64,000 bases of DNA from Candidatus Muiribacterium halophilum. Its GTDB lineage: Bacteria > Muiribacteriota > Muiribacteriia > Muiribacteriales > Muiribacteriaceae. Below the pieces are notes generated by a model that was not told where the DNA came from, searched no databases, and saw nothing but the letters and a program-made list of their open reading frames with translations. Below are positions 18,524-26,307 of the stretch, piece by piece. A program made the position numbers and the translations under genes. Numbering within the stretch: the first letter of the stretch is position 1; the number at the start of each line of letters is the position of its first letter. Location of the stretch: NCBI GenBank assembly GCA_023228995.1, contig JALOAD010000007.1, forward strand, positions 24,289 through 88,288, written 5' to 3'.

Positions 18524-20152
18524 TTATATCAATTCAGCAATATCTTCATCAACACTTTTTATACCAGCAATACCAAAGTTTTCAACAAGAACATTAACTA
18601 TATTTGGTGAAAGAAAAGCAGGAAGTGTTGGTCCAAGATGAATATTTTTAACACCTAAATGAAGCAATGCAAGAAGAACAATTACAGCTTTCTGTTCATA
18701 CCATGCAATATTATAAACTATAGGTAATTTATTGATATCATCAAGACCAAATATTTCTTTAAGTTTTAAAGCAATTACAGCAAGTGAATAAGAATCATTG
18801 CACTGACCAGCATCAAGAATTCTAGGAATTCCACCTATATCACCAAGTGCAAGCTTATTATATCTATATTTAGCACATCCAGCGGTTAAAATAACTGTAT
18901 CATCAGGTAGAGCCTGTGCAAATTCAGTATAATAATTTCTTGATTTCATTCTTCCATCACAACCAGCCATAACAACAAATTTCTTAATAGCTCCAGATTT
19001 AACAGCTTCAACTACTTTATCAGCTAGAGCAAAAACTTGATTATGAGCAAATCCTCCTACAATTTTACCATTTTCAATTTCAACTGGAGATTTACATTTT
19101 TTAGCATGTTCAATTATCTGAGAAAAATCTTTTTTTTGTCCAGGTTTTCTATCTGGAATATGAACACAACCAGAAAATCCCGATGAACCAGTTGTATAAA
19201 TTCTATTTTTATAACTTTCTCTTGGAGGAACAATACAGTTTGTTGTAAATAAAACAGGACCATTAAATGATTCAAATTCTTCAGTCTGTTTCCACCAAGC
19301 ATTTCCGTAATTTCCAACAAAATGTTTATATTTTTTAAATTTAGGATAATAGTTAGCTGGAAGCATTTCACTATGAGTATAAACATCAACTCCAGTTCCT
19401 TCTGTTTGTTCAAGCAATTCTTCCATATCTTTAAGATCATGTCCTGATATTAAAATCCCAGGATTTCCTTTTACGCCAATATTAACTTCAGTTATCTCAG
19501 GATTGCCATAACTTTCAGTATTAGCTTTATCAAGTAAAGCCATAGCACTAACACCAAACTTACCAGTTTCAAGCACTAAAGCTGTAAGTTCATCAGCATT
19601 AAGACTATTATCAAGAGTAGCTCTCATACCTTTATACATAAACTTAACAACATCATTGTCATCATAACCTAGATTATCAGCATGTTCTGCATAAGCTGCA
19701 ATGCCTTTAATACCATAAATCATAAGTTCTCTAAGAGATCTAACATCTTCATTTTCAGTACTTAAAACTCCAATGTTTTGAGCAAAATCATCATATTCTT
19801 CTTTAGAAACATTCCAAGTAGCTGCTTTATTATCAGAAAATTTCACATTAGGAAATTTACTTTTTAATTCATCTCTATACTCAAGAGCTTTTAAAACTCT
19901 TTTTTCAAAAACATCTTTATCAAAATTAGCATTGGTAATAGTTGAAAATAAACTTTCTGTAAAAAATCTATCAATTTTTTTTAAATCATAATTATTTTTT
20001 CTAGCTTCTTCTTCAAAAATTGCAATACCTTTCAAAGCATACAGAAGAAGATCTTGTAATTTTGCAACATCTTCGGTCTTTCCACATACTCCTCTAACTG
20101 TACAACCTTTGTTTCCTGCTGCTTCCTGACACTGATAACAAAACATTCCCAT
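18524..20152 (-). CDS. hcp: Hybrid cluster protein (hydroxylamine/NO reductase)
   Basis: Cytoplasmic Fe-S enzyme of nitrosative-stress defence with the hybrid Fe-S-O cluster. The N-terminal cysteines C5-x2-C8-x8-C17-x5-C23 are the class I spacing that binds a 4Fe-4S cluster. The hybrid-cluster ligands lie in [49 protein letters not shown] and [11 protein letters not shown]. The length of 542 residues is right. A GGAGG site precedes the ATG. It is divergently oriented to a Crp/Fnr-family gene with a palindrome in the shared region, the layout of HcpR-controlled hcp genes. No hcr reductase is adjacent. Confidence 0.97.
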   Translation of the reverse strand: MGMFCYQCQEAAGNKGCTVRGVCGKTEDVAKLQDLLLYALKGIAIFEEEARKNNYDLKKIDRFFTESLFSTITNANFDKDVFEKRVLKALEYRDELKSKFPNVKFSDNKAATWNVSKEEYDDFAQNIGVLSTENEDVRSLRELMIYGIKGIAAYAEHADNLGYDDNDVVKFMYKGMRATLDNSLNADELTALVLETGKFGVSAMALLDKANTESYGNPEITEVNIGVKGNPGILISGHDLKDMEELLEQTEGTGVDVYTHSEMLPANYYPKFKKYKHFVGNYGNAWWKQTEEFESFNGPVLFTTNCIVPPRESYKNRIYTTGSSGFSGCVHIPDRKPGQKKDFSQIIEHAKKCKSPVEIENGKIVGGFAHNQVFALADKVVEAVKSGAIKKFVVMAGCDGRMKSRNYYTEFAQALPDDTVILTAGCAKYRYNKLALGDIGGIPRILDAGQCNDSYSLAVIALKLKEIFGLDDINKLPIVYNIAWYEQKAVIVLLALLHLGVKNIHLGPTLPAFLSPNIVNVLVENFGIAGIKSVDEDIAELI

Positions 20153-20184
20153 AAATCCTCCATTTTTTTAAAATTAATAAAAAG

Positions 20185-20275
20185 CTAATTAGCACTGCCA
20201 TATGGCAGCAATTATTAAGGCTTTGCCATGATATGACCTCATCACTAATTAAGCGCAAAGCACCGCTAATGTTTT
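20185..20275. repeat. R3 hairpin cluster in the hcp leader
   Basis: Contains the perfect palindrome CTGCCATATGGCAG (20195-20208) and GCGCAAAGCAC between AATTAGC/GCTAAT-type spacers. If the hcp promoter proposed at 20307-20312 is right, this lies inside the hcp 5' untranslated leader. Confidence 0.55.
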
Positions 20276-20306
20276 TATCACTCCTCTAGTTCTTAACTCT
20301 ATTCCA

Positions 20307-20349
20307 ATTTTAGATTATTTTTTTGATATTGTATGTAACATTTGTTACA
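20307..20349 (-). promoter_or_regulatory. Putative hcp promoter with Crp/Fnr-type operator
   Basis: TGTAAC-ATTT-GTTACA (20334-20349) is a perfect 6-4-6 inverted repeat, the geometry of Crp/Fnr-family sites. On the minus strand TAAAAT (20312-20307) can serve as -10. With +1 at 20300, the operator centre (20341.5) falls at -41.5, the classic class II activation position. The site is also 36 bases before the regulator's ATG, so autoregulation is possible. Confidence 0.6.
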
Positions 20350-20384
20350 ATTATTTAAACACCACTTATATACTAGGAGTTTAT

Positions 20385-21059
20385 ATGTTTAGGACACTGG
20401 TTCGAAGTTATATATTCAAAAATATAAGCCCTGAAACGCTTGAAAAAGACTTTGAAAAAATAAATTACAAAATAGTAAAATACACAAAAAACTCAATAAT
20501 AATGTATAGAGATGATAATTGTAACAGTCTAGCAATACTTATTTCAGGCAATATAAAAACAGAAATGCAAGATATAAACGGAAATATAATACCATTTGAA
20601 AAATTCACTCCTATTTCTGTAATTGCACCAGCGTTTTTATTTGGTATAAACAACAAATATCCGGTAGATATAATATGTGAAAGTGAAAATTCAGAAGTTT
20701 TATTTATATCAAAAGAAGATGTTATAAAATTAATGCATAAAAACAGCACATTTATGGTAAATTACATAGATGCAGTTTGTAATAAAGCATATTTTTTAAC
20801 ACAGAAAATAAGTTTTTCTTTTTTTTACAAAACAATATCCCAAAAATTTGCAAAATATCTCCTACAAAAAAAAGACGATAAAAAAGAATTAATAGAAATG
20901 ACAGAAACAATACAAGAAATAGCAGATTTATTTAATGTAACAAGACCATCCCTATCAAGAATAATCTCTGAATTTGTAAATGAAAAAATAATACGCAAAG
21001 AAAAACGAAATCTCATAAAAATTTTAGATTACAACAAACTCATACAAAAATTAGATTAA
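20385..21059 (+). CDS. Crp/Fnr-family transcriptional regulator (HcpR-like by context)
   Basis: An N-terminal cyclic-nucleotide-binding-like beta-roll covers about residues 15-125 (SIIMYRDDNCNSLAILISGN). It is followed by a dimer helix and a C-terminal winged helix with EIADLFNVTRPSLSRIISEF (about 175-195) as HTH. No Cys cluster for an FNR-type iron-sulfur centre is evident; only two or three scattered Cys occur. Divergence from hcp with a shared palindromic site makes a nitrosative-stress regulator such as HcpR likely. TAGGAG precedes the ATG. Its last 45 bases form the first copy of a 48-bp direct repeat whose second copy is 3.3 kb away. Confidence 0.88.
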   Translation: MFRTLVRSYIFKNISPETLEKDFEKINYKIVKYTKNSIIMYRDDNCNSLAILISGNIKTEMQDINGNIIPFEKFTPISVIAPAFLFGINNKYPVDIICESENSEVLFISKEDVIKLMHKNSTFMVNYIDAVCNKAYFLTQKISFSFFYKTISQKFAKYLLQKKDDKKELIEMTETIQEIADLFNVTRPSLSRIISEFVNEKIIRKEKRNLIKILDYNKLIQKLD

Positions 21060-21061
21060 AA
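21014..21061. repeat. 48-bp direct repeat, copy 1 (att-like), 3' end of the Crp/Fnr gene
   Basis: Identical over all 48 bases to 24351-24398 (begins CATAAAAATT, ends GATTAAAA). It includes the final codons and stop of the regulator gene and the stop codon of the convergent CPBP gene (21056-21058). Confidence 0.95.
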
Positions 21062-22003
21062 TATAATAAAAAAAATATTCCACAAAGAATGAATTATTGA
21101 AGTATAAACAACATTTTTTTTCTTCAGATATACAATATTTAAGATTACTGCCAGAAAATAAAGTTGCATATAATTTATGATATTTTTATTTGCATGAACA
21201 AGTAAAAATATTATGGGTGTAAGTAAAACCAATGCTAAATAATTCATTTTATCTTTTAATCCATCAAGTATAAGCTTTCTGAATACCAATTCTTCAATAA
21301 TTGGTGATATTAATACTATAGTTAAATAAGATAATAAATAACTTTTTTTTGTTAACAATGTAAGGATAAATACAATTGAAAAATAAATAAAAAATACTTT
21401 ATTAAAATAAAGCTTTTTCAAGTTTATTTTTAAATCAAATATTTTTTTTAATATCAATATATCTATTACGAATATCATATAAAACAACAAATAATAGAAA
21501 CTTGAAAGAAATGCTTTTTCCTCTAATAAAATATTACAAATTGAATTTTCAAATCCAGGAAATATATCTGTAAAAAAAGAAACAATTTCTTTGTAATCAT
21601 ACGAAATATAAAAAAAAGAGATATTAAACATTATAATATCTCTTATCGAATACATAAAAATATTTAACAATACAAAATATCCAAGTTTTCTATAAATTTT
21701 TTTAAATCTAAATAAATAAAACAATGAAATAATAAAAATATTAATTTGAATTATCAACAAAATTAAAGAATTTAATCTTAAACTATAAACATGAAAAAAA
21801 GCCGAGATTTCTTTTATAAATCCAAATATTACACTATAAAATATATAATATGTTATATTGAACAAAATATTATTTGTATAAATATTTATTCCAGAATACC
21901 CCGGTATATAATTAAAAAAATCATTTAATTCACCTTGAATAACTAAGGCTAAAAAAAATAAGAATAATATTAAAATTATTCCTTTATATTTTATGACAAC
22001 CAT
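21056..22003 (-). CDS. CPBP-family intramembrane metalloprotease
   Basis: Polytopic membrane protein (about eight hydrophobic segments) with the CPBP/Abi motifs in the C-terminal half. EELVFR lies near residue 239, the FLLVHAN segment supplies the second motif, and HSLWN near the end supplies the third. CPBP proteases include CAAX-processing enzymes and bacteriocin-immunity proteins. The ATG at 22003 is chosen because AGAAGG precedes it at good spacing. A longer start at 22057 lacks spacing for a ribosome site. The start lies within the 3' end of an interrupted reading frame for a secreted protein, so the two were probably coupled. It is inside the putative island. Confidence 0.85.
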   Translation of the reverse strand: MVVIKYKGIILILFLFFLALVIQGELNDFFNYIPGYSGINIYTNNILFNITYYIFYSVIFGFIKEISAFFHVYSLRLNSLILLIIQINIFIISLFYLFRFKKIYRKLGYFVLLNIFMYSIRDIIMFNISFFYISYDYKEIVSFFTDIFPGFENSICNILLEEKAFLSSFYYLLFYMIFVIDILILKKIFDLKINLKKLYFNKVFFIYFSIVFILTLLTKKSYLLSYLTIVLISPIIEELVFRKLILDGLKDKMNYLALVLLTPIIFLLVHANKNIINYMQLYFLAVILNIVYLKKKNVVYTSIIHSLWNIFFIIF

Positions 22004-22352
22004 AAGCTGTACCTTCTTCTGAATTAAATATAACAAAATTATTTTTTGAATATTCATCTTCTCTATCTAATAAAAATATTGAATTGGCTTTTTTTATAAT
22101 ATTTATATCTTTTTTAAAAACTTCATTATTTCTTTGTAAAAAATTTACTATGATTTAATCTATCATAGTTTTCTTGATTTCATTTGAATAATAATTACAT
22201 AATTTTTTATTTTTTAATTCAAAGCTTTCCTTACCCTTATTTTCCAAAAAAATATTTCCATAATCCAAGCTAAAACTAACAGTATCGTAAGCAATAGAGT
22301 TAGTTACAAAAAATAACATCAAACTTAGTAAAACTAATACACTTTTTTTCAT
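21984..22352 (-). pseudogene. Exported protein gene interrupted by one in-frame TAA
   Basis: ATG at 22352 follows GGAGG and encodes a clear Sec signal peptide (MKKSVLVLLSLMLFF, ending near SIAYD). The frame stops at TAA 22155-22157 after 65 residues. The same frame then stays open for another 56 codons with coding-like content (KKDINIIKKANSIFLLDRED, NFVIFNSEEGTAYGCHKI) up to TAA at 21984-21986. A single nonsense change therefore splits a roughly 120-residue secreted protein. TAA is not a recoding codon for Sec or Pyl. The CPBP gene starts inside its last codons. Confidence 0.7.
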
Positions 22353-22385
22353 AAACCTTTTCCTCCATATATTAAATATGGTTAT

Positions 22386-22414
22386 ATTATGAAAGTAGTA
22401 GCAGTATAAGTCAA
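22386..22414 (-). promoter_or_regulatory. Promoter of the interrupted exported-protein gene
   Basis: On the minus strand TTGACT (22414-22409), 17 bases, CATAAT (22391-22386), then the GGAGG ribosome site and ATG at 22352. A perfect palindrome, TACAACAA-ATA-TTGTTGTA (22429-22447), lies just upstream and could be an operator. Confidence 0.65.
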
Positions 22415-22475
22415 ATTGTTTTTTTTAATACAACAAATATTGTTGTACATAGAAAATAGGTTAAAATTGTTTAAA

Positions 22476-22552
22476 GCAAATCCCGGTTTAGAATCATGCC
22501 GGGACGACATTATATTGATTTTTGTTTATTTAACTACAGGACTCAATTAGCG
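22476..22552. repeat. R2 element (full copy)
   Basis: TCCCGG (22481-22486) pairs with CCGGGA (22499-22504). It is followed by ATATTGATTTTTGT and GGACTCAATTA, the same order as at 47404-47475. It ends 3 bases from the darG stop. Confidence 0.65.
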
Positions 22553-22555
22553 ATT

Positions 22556-23590
22556 TTACAACCAACCTTTATTTTTTAAAACATCGTAAGCCAATTTAAT
22601 CTGCCTTTCATTGAATTGTTTTTTATGTTCATTCCAGTTATATATATATTCAATAACATCATCAACATCTCTATAGCTTTCTTTTTTAACAGTCCAGTGA
22701 ACTGTTGATAATAATTCGAGTCCAAAAGGTGATTCAAAACCTTCAACTAATTCTGAAACTCTATTAAAGTTATATTTCATACTTTCATTTTCAGATAAAA
22801 AATTAGAAGCTTTTTTGAAAGCTTCATCAACCAGCTCTAATTGTACATCTGGTTTATTTTTGCCATCAGCAAAGCCTAAAATATAATGACCTTCCATTTT
22901 ATTCAACACAGCTCTTAAATTATCCGCATAAGGTCCATAAAAATCTTTTACATATTTTAACTTTAAATCTTCCCCACTTTCCTGTAAAAAATATAACAAT
23001 TTCTGAACTTCCAGCAAAGTAATAAATGGATCCATAAATGCTGCTAAATAACTATTTATCAAAACAATCAATACTGCTCTCCCCGGAGTCATATTTGGGA
23101 TTTTTTTTTCTTTAACCATATCTTTAGCTTCAGGGGATCCTATCGGTTCAAAAACAAATATATTTACATCTACCAATTTTTCTAATTTTTCTTCAATTAT
23201 TTTTTTCACTAACTCCCATTTTAAACCACCAAGACCACAACCTAATGGCGGAATTGCAATAGAAGTAATATTAAATTTTTTGATAATTCTTACTAGATCA
23301 TTTAAGCCATTTTCAATATATTCTAACTTGCTTAATTCTTTCCAATGTTTTTTTGTAGGAAAATTTATTATAAATTTTGGATTAAAAACATTCCTAGTTT
23401 CATAAACAAACATTTTACCCGGAACTATTTTTTTTTGCTTACACTCAAATGAATACATCTTATAATTATCTGGGAACCTTTTCTTAAATTGAAGAGCTAT
23501 TCCTTTACCCATTATACCAACACAATTTACAGTATTAACTATAGCTTCTACATCCTCTTTTAATAAATCACCTGCTTTATATTTTATCAT
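22556..23590 (-). CDS. darG: DarG-like antitoxin: macrodomain DNA ADP-ribosyl glycohydrolase
   Basis: Residues 1-155 form a macrodomain (VEAIVNTVNCVGIMGKGIAL near 14-33, IPPLGCGLGGLKW near 115-127), the module that removes ADP-ribose from DNA. Residues of about 165-344 form the DarG C-terminal domain that binds and neutralises DarT (LEVQKLLYFLQ, KDFYGPYADNLRAVLNKM). It follows darT by 15 bases on the same strand, the usual toxin-antitoxin order for DarTG. The ATG is preceded by GGGGTAAAT. It sits in an island bounded by 48-bp repeats. Confidence 0.92.
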   Translation of the reverse strand: MIKYKAGDLLKEDVEAIVNTVNCVGIMGKGIALQFKKRFPDNYKMYSFECKQKKIVPGKMFVYETRNVFNPKFIINFPTKKHWKELSKLEYIENGLNDLVRIIKKFNITSIAIPPLGCGLGGLKWELVKKIIEEKLEKLVDVNIFVFEPIGSPEAKDMVKEKKIPNMTPGRAVLIVLINSYLAAFMDPFITLLEVQKLLYFLQESGEDLKLKYVKDFYGPYADNLRAVLNKMEGHYILGFADGKNKPDVQLELVDEAFKKASNFLSENESMKYNFNRVSELVEGFESPFGLELLSTVHWTVKKESYRDVDDVIEYIYNWNEHKKQFNERQIKLAYDVLKNKGWL

Positions 23591-23605
23591 TTCAATATTT
23601 ACCCC

Positions 23606-24241
23606 TTAATAATACCACTCTTTTCTTATTTTAAGATTAGGTTTATTTCTACATGATACTAATATTTTCGTTATAATTTCAAATTCATTCATTGAATAAA
23701 CACCTATTTCTTCAACTAAATTCCAAGAAAATTCATTTTCTATTAAAAATTCAGCTTGTTTCTTATCCCTATTTTGATTCCATTGATTACTATTAATTGC
23801 ATTCCAATCTAATTTGTTAAAATTTACCGGATTAGAGTAATCTTCAAAATAATTAGATCCTGCATTAGAACATGTAAATGCCCATCTCAACTTGTTTTCC
23901 TTAGCATACTCTAATGTTTTCTTTAAATCTGACACCAAATGAATAATCGGTTCTTGTCCACCTTTATAAGATAGCTCGGGATGATTCTGTTTTGAAAACA
24001 TATACAACATCACAGACCTTGGACAAAAATAAAATGGAACACATTGACCCACATATAAATCTTTATGAGATTTCAAAGGTATCTTTAATCTCCTATCTTT
24101 GATGGATTGCATTCCAATATTAGTAATTTTATGATTTGTAACATTAGCATAAGAAAATATTTTTTGATTTTCAATAATAGATTCTAAATTATTATAATGT
24201 ACTATATGATATATTTTAGAATTTTCTGGAATATTATACAT
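23606..24241 (-). CDS. darT: DarT-like toxin: ssDNA ADP-ribosyltransferase
   Basis: The former DUF4433 family modifies thymidine in single-stranded DNA using NAD, blocking replication; it acts as a toxin and an anti-phage effector. Visible elements are the NAD-binding IYHIVHYNNLESII start, the PFYFCPRSVMLY segment with the conserved Arg, and the catalytic Glu in KQAEFLIENEF (near residue 163). The length of 211 residues is standard. The reading frame appears intact, so the system may be active. The ribosome site is weak (GAGAG), consistent with the low expression wanted for a toxin. Confidence 0.93.
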   Translation of the reverse strand: MYNIPENSKIYHIVHYNNLESIIENQKIFSYANVTNHKITNIGMQSIKDRRLKIPLKSHKDLYVGQCVPFYFCPRSVMLYMFSKQNHPELSYKGGQEPIIHLVSDLKKTLEYAKENKLRWAFTCSNAGSNYFEDYSNPVNFNKLDWNAINSNQWNQNRDKKQAEFLIENEFSWNLVEEIGVYSMNEFEIITKILVSCRNKPNLKIRKEWYY

Positions 24242-24350
24242 TTATAAATATCTCTCAAGCATTAATTGATACTTCTGATTATACATCACAATCCATAGAA
24301 AAAACAACAAACATATTTTACTATCAAAAACCTTAACTATCATTATATCA

Positions 24351-24398
24351 CATAAAAATTTTAGATTACAACAAACTCATACAAAAATTAGATTAAAA
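24351..24398. repeat. 48-bp direct repeat, copy 2 (att-like), distal island boundary
   Basis: Identical to 21014-21061. One base beyond the left edge differs and two further bases match again; beyond the right edge the copies share only a loose AATATTCCA. This copy is the detached duplicate of the Crp/Fnr gene 3' end and encodes nothing here. The remaining gap back to darT (24242-24350) shows no gene. Confidence 0.95.
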
Positions 24399-24443
24399 AT
24401 CTTAAAAATACAATATTCCATTACTGTCCAAGAAAATTTTTAT

Positions 24444-24476
24444 AAAAAAAAAGGTTCATTTCTGAACCTTTTTTTT
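24444..24476. terminator. Bidirectional rho-independent terminator
   Basis: AAGGTTCA (24451-24458), loop TTTC and TGAACCTT (24463-24470), with an A-run before and T-run after. It can end the first hydrogenase operon on the minus strand and, before insertion of the island, the Crp/Fnr transcript on the plus strand. Confidence 0.88.
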
Positions 24477-24511
24477 AACATCCTTTAATTCTTTCAATCT
24501 TTCACTAATTC

Positions 24512-24562
24512 TTAATTAGATGCGTCAGCATCGCTAATTGTGGCTTTAGTCACGCTAATGCT
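24512..24562. repeat. R3 hairpin cluster downstream of hydA1
   Basis: GATGC-GTCA-GCATC (24519-24532), then GCTAATTGTGGCTTTAGTCAC and GCTAATGC, the same plan as other R3 clusters. Confidence 0.6.
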
Positions 24563-24579
24563 TCTTTTTTTACATTCAA

Positions 24580-26307
24580 CTATACATTCGAATCTCTTTT
24601 TGTGTATTTTGTGTGAAGCAGGTGATGAGATTTTTCTCCAAGAGGTTCTTTTAGAAACTCTTTATAAAGAGTATCTATTGCAGGATTTTTATGGGATTTT
24701 CTTAATTCCATATTACAATCCTCACAATAAATTGCATCCATTCTAGCTTTTCTTTTATCAGGAGATGTTGGTCTTGGTTGTCCGCCACCACCAATACAAC
24801 CACCAGGACAACACATTATTTCAATAAAATGATAGTCTGCTTCTCCTGCTCTTATTTTATCAAGAATTTTTCTTGCATTTGAAAGACCATTTGTTATAGC
24901 TACTTTTACATCAAGATTACCAACTGCAACTGTTGCTTCTTTAACTCCTTCCATTCCTCTAACCATTTTAAGATCTATATTTTCAAGTTCTGTATTTGTA
25001 ACTACTTCATAAACTGTTCTTAAAGCAGCTTCCATAACTCCACCTGATGCTCCAAATATTGCAGCAGCACCTGTTGAAATTCCTAAAGGAGCATCGTATT
25101 TTTCACCTTTTATCTCAGCAAAATTAATACCTGCAATTTTAATCATTTTTGCAAGTTCTCTTGTTGTAAGAACAACATCAACATCCTGATAGCCTGAATC
25201 TTTCATCTCAGGTCTATTACACTCATATTTTTTTGCAGTACATGGCATTATCGAAACTACTTTGACTTTAGATGCATCAATTTGAGCTTTTTCAACATAA
25301 TAAGTTTTTGCCAATGCTCCAAACATCTGCTGAGGAGATTTACATGATGATACATTAGGTATAAGATCTGAATAAAAAGTTTCCATAAACTTTATCCACC
25401 CTGGTGAACAGGAAGTTATCATAGGTAATGTTCCATTATTTTTTAGTCTATGCAAAAGTTCATGTCCTTCTTCTATAATTGTAAGATCTGCTGCAAAATC
25501 TGTATCAAAAACTTTGTCAAATCCAAGTTTTCTTAATGAACCTACAAGTTTTTCTGTAGAAAGATAACCAGGTTCCATACCCATTTCTTCACCTATAGAA
25601 ACTCTAATTGCAGGTGCTGTCTGAACAACAACATGTATATTAGGGTCTTCTATCCAATTCCATACCATATCAGTTTCATCTCTTTCATGAAGTGCTCCTG
25701 TAGGGCATACTGTAATACACTGTCCGCAATATGTACATGTTGTTTCATGAAGTTTTTTATTTCCAGTAGGTAGAACTAGTTTTTCATAACCTCTATTAAA
25801 AAATTCAAGTGCATTAACAGACTGAACTTCCTGACATGCACGCACACATCTGCCACAGTTTATACATTTTTGATGTTCACGAACAATTACACCACTTTCA
25901 TCTTCTGTTTTAAATGCTGGTAACTCATTTGAAAAATATATATCTGTCATATTAAATTCAGCAGCAAGTTTTTGTAATTCACATGAATTATTTCTTTCGC
26001 ATACAAGACAATCCTGAGGATGTCTTGAAAGAATAAGCTCAAGTGCCATTTTTCTTGCATCTCTGACTTCTTTTGTATTTGTTTTTACTTTCATTCCTTC
26101 ATTTACTGGATATGCGCATGATGGTTGAAAAGTTCTCATTCCCTCAATTTCTACAACACAAAGTCTGCATGAACCTTCTGGTCTAAGATCAGGATGATAG
26201 CAAAGTACTGGTATTTCTATTCCAGCCTGTTTGCATGCTTCAAGAATTGTATAGTTTTCTGGTACTTGATATTCCTTACCGTCGATAGTTATATTAATAT
26301 TCTTCAT
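24580..26307 (-). CDS. hydA: [FeFe]-hydrogenase catalytic subunit, HydA type (set 1)
   Basis: Catalytic subunit of a HydABC-type hydrogenase that couples H2 to NAD(P)H plus ferredoxin. In order: plant-type 2Fe-2S domain (1-80), His-Cys 4Fe-4S site (about 94-112, HPQDCLVC), two 4Fe-4S motifs (CINCGRCVRACQ and CTYCGQCITVCP, about 138-205), then the H-cluster domain. Signature L1 reads TSCSPGW (about 297) rather than the usual TSCCPxW. L2 is MPCTAKKYE (about 352) and L3 EIMCCPGGCIGGGGQP (about 497). A Cys occurs in the nearby SCKSPQQM. It overlaps hydB1 by four bases. Confidence 0.95.
   Translation of the reverse strand: MKNINITIDGKEYQVPENYTILEACKQAGIEIPVLCYHPDLRPEGSCRLCVVEIEGMRTFQPSCAYPVNEGMKVKTNTKEVRDARKMALELILSRHPQDCLVCERNNSCELQKLAAEFNMTDIYFSNELPAFKTEDESGVIVREHQKCINCGRCVRACQEVQSVNALEFFNRGYEKLVLPTGNKKLHETTCTYCGQCITVCPTGALHERDETDMVWNWIEDPNIHVVVQTAPAIRVSIGEEMGMEPGYLSTEKLVGSLRKLGFDKVFDTDFAADLTIIEEGHELLHRLKNNGTLPMITSCSPGWIKFMETFYSDLIPNVSSCKSPQQMFGALAKTYYVEKAQIDASKVKVVSIMPCTAKKYECNRPEMKDSGYQDVDVVLTTRELAKMIKIAGINFAEIKGEKYDAPLGISTGAAAIFGASGGVMEAALRTVYEVVTNTELENIDLKMVRGMEGVKEATVAVGNLDVKVAITNGLSNARKILDKIRAGEADYHFIEIMCCPGGCIGGGGQPRPTSPDKRKARMDAIYCEDCNMELRKSHKNPAIDTLYKEFLKEPLGEKSHHLLHTKYTKRDSNV

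Larger units (their letters stand above)
21062..24398. mobile_element. Putative small genomic island (CPBP, broken exported protein, DarTG)
   Basis: About 3.3 kb lies between two perfect 48-bp direct repeats. The first copy is the 3' end of the Crp/Fnr gene, leaving that gene intact, as seen for elements integrating into gene ends. A terminator only about 50 bases past the second copy would be the natural terminator of the regulator if the insert were removed. Cargo is accessory: membrane protease, damaged secreted protein, toxin-antitoxin pair. No integrase or transposase is encoded, so mobility would have to be in trans or lost. Confidence 0.6.

Noticed and set aside
22155-22157. Recoded stop (selenocysteine or pyrrolysine) in the exported protein
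   Set aside because: The codon is TAA, which is not used for either, and no specific downstream structure is seen.
21062-24398. Prophage or insertion sequence
   Set aside because: No integrase, transposase, terminal inverted repeats or phage genes are present; only the 48-bp direct repeats support mobility.
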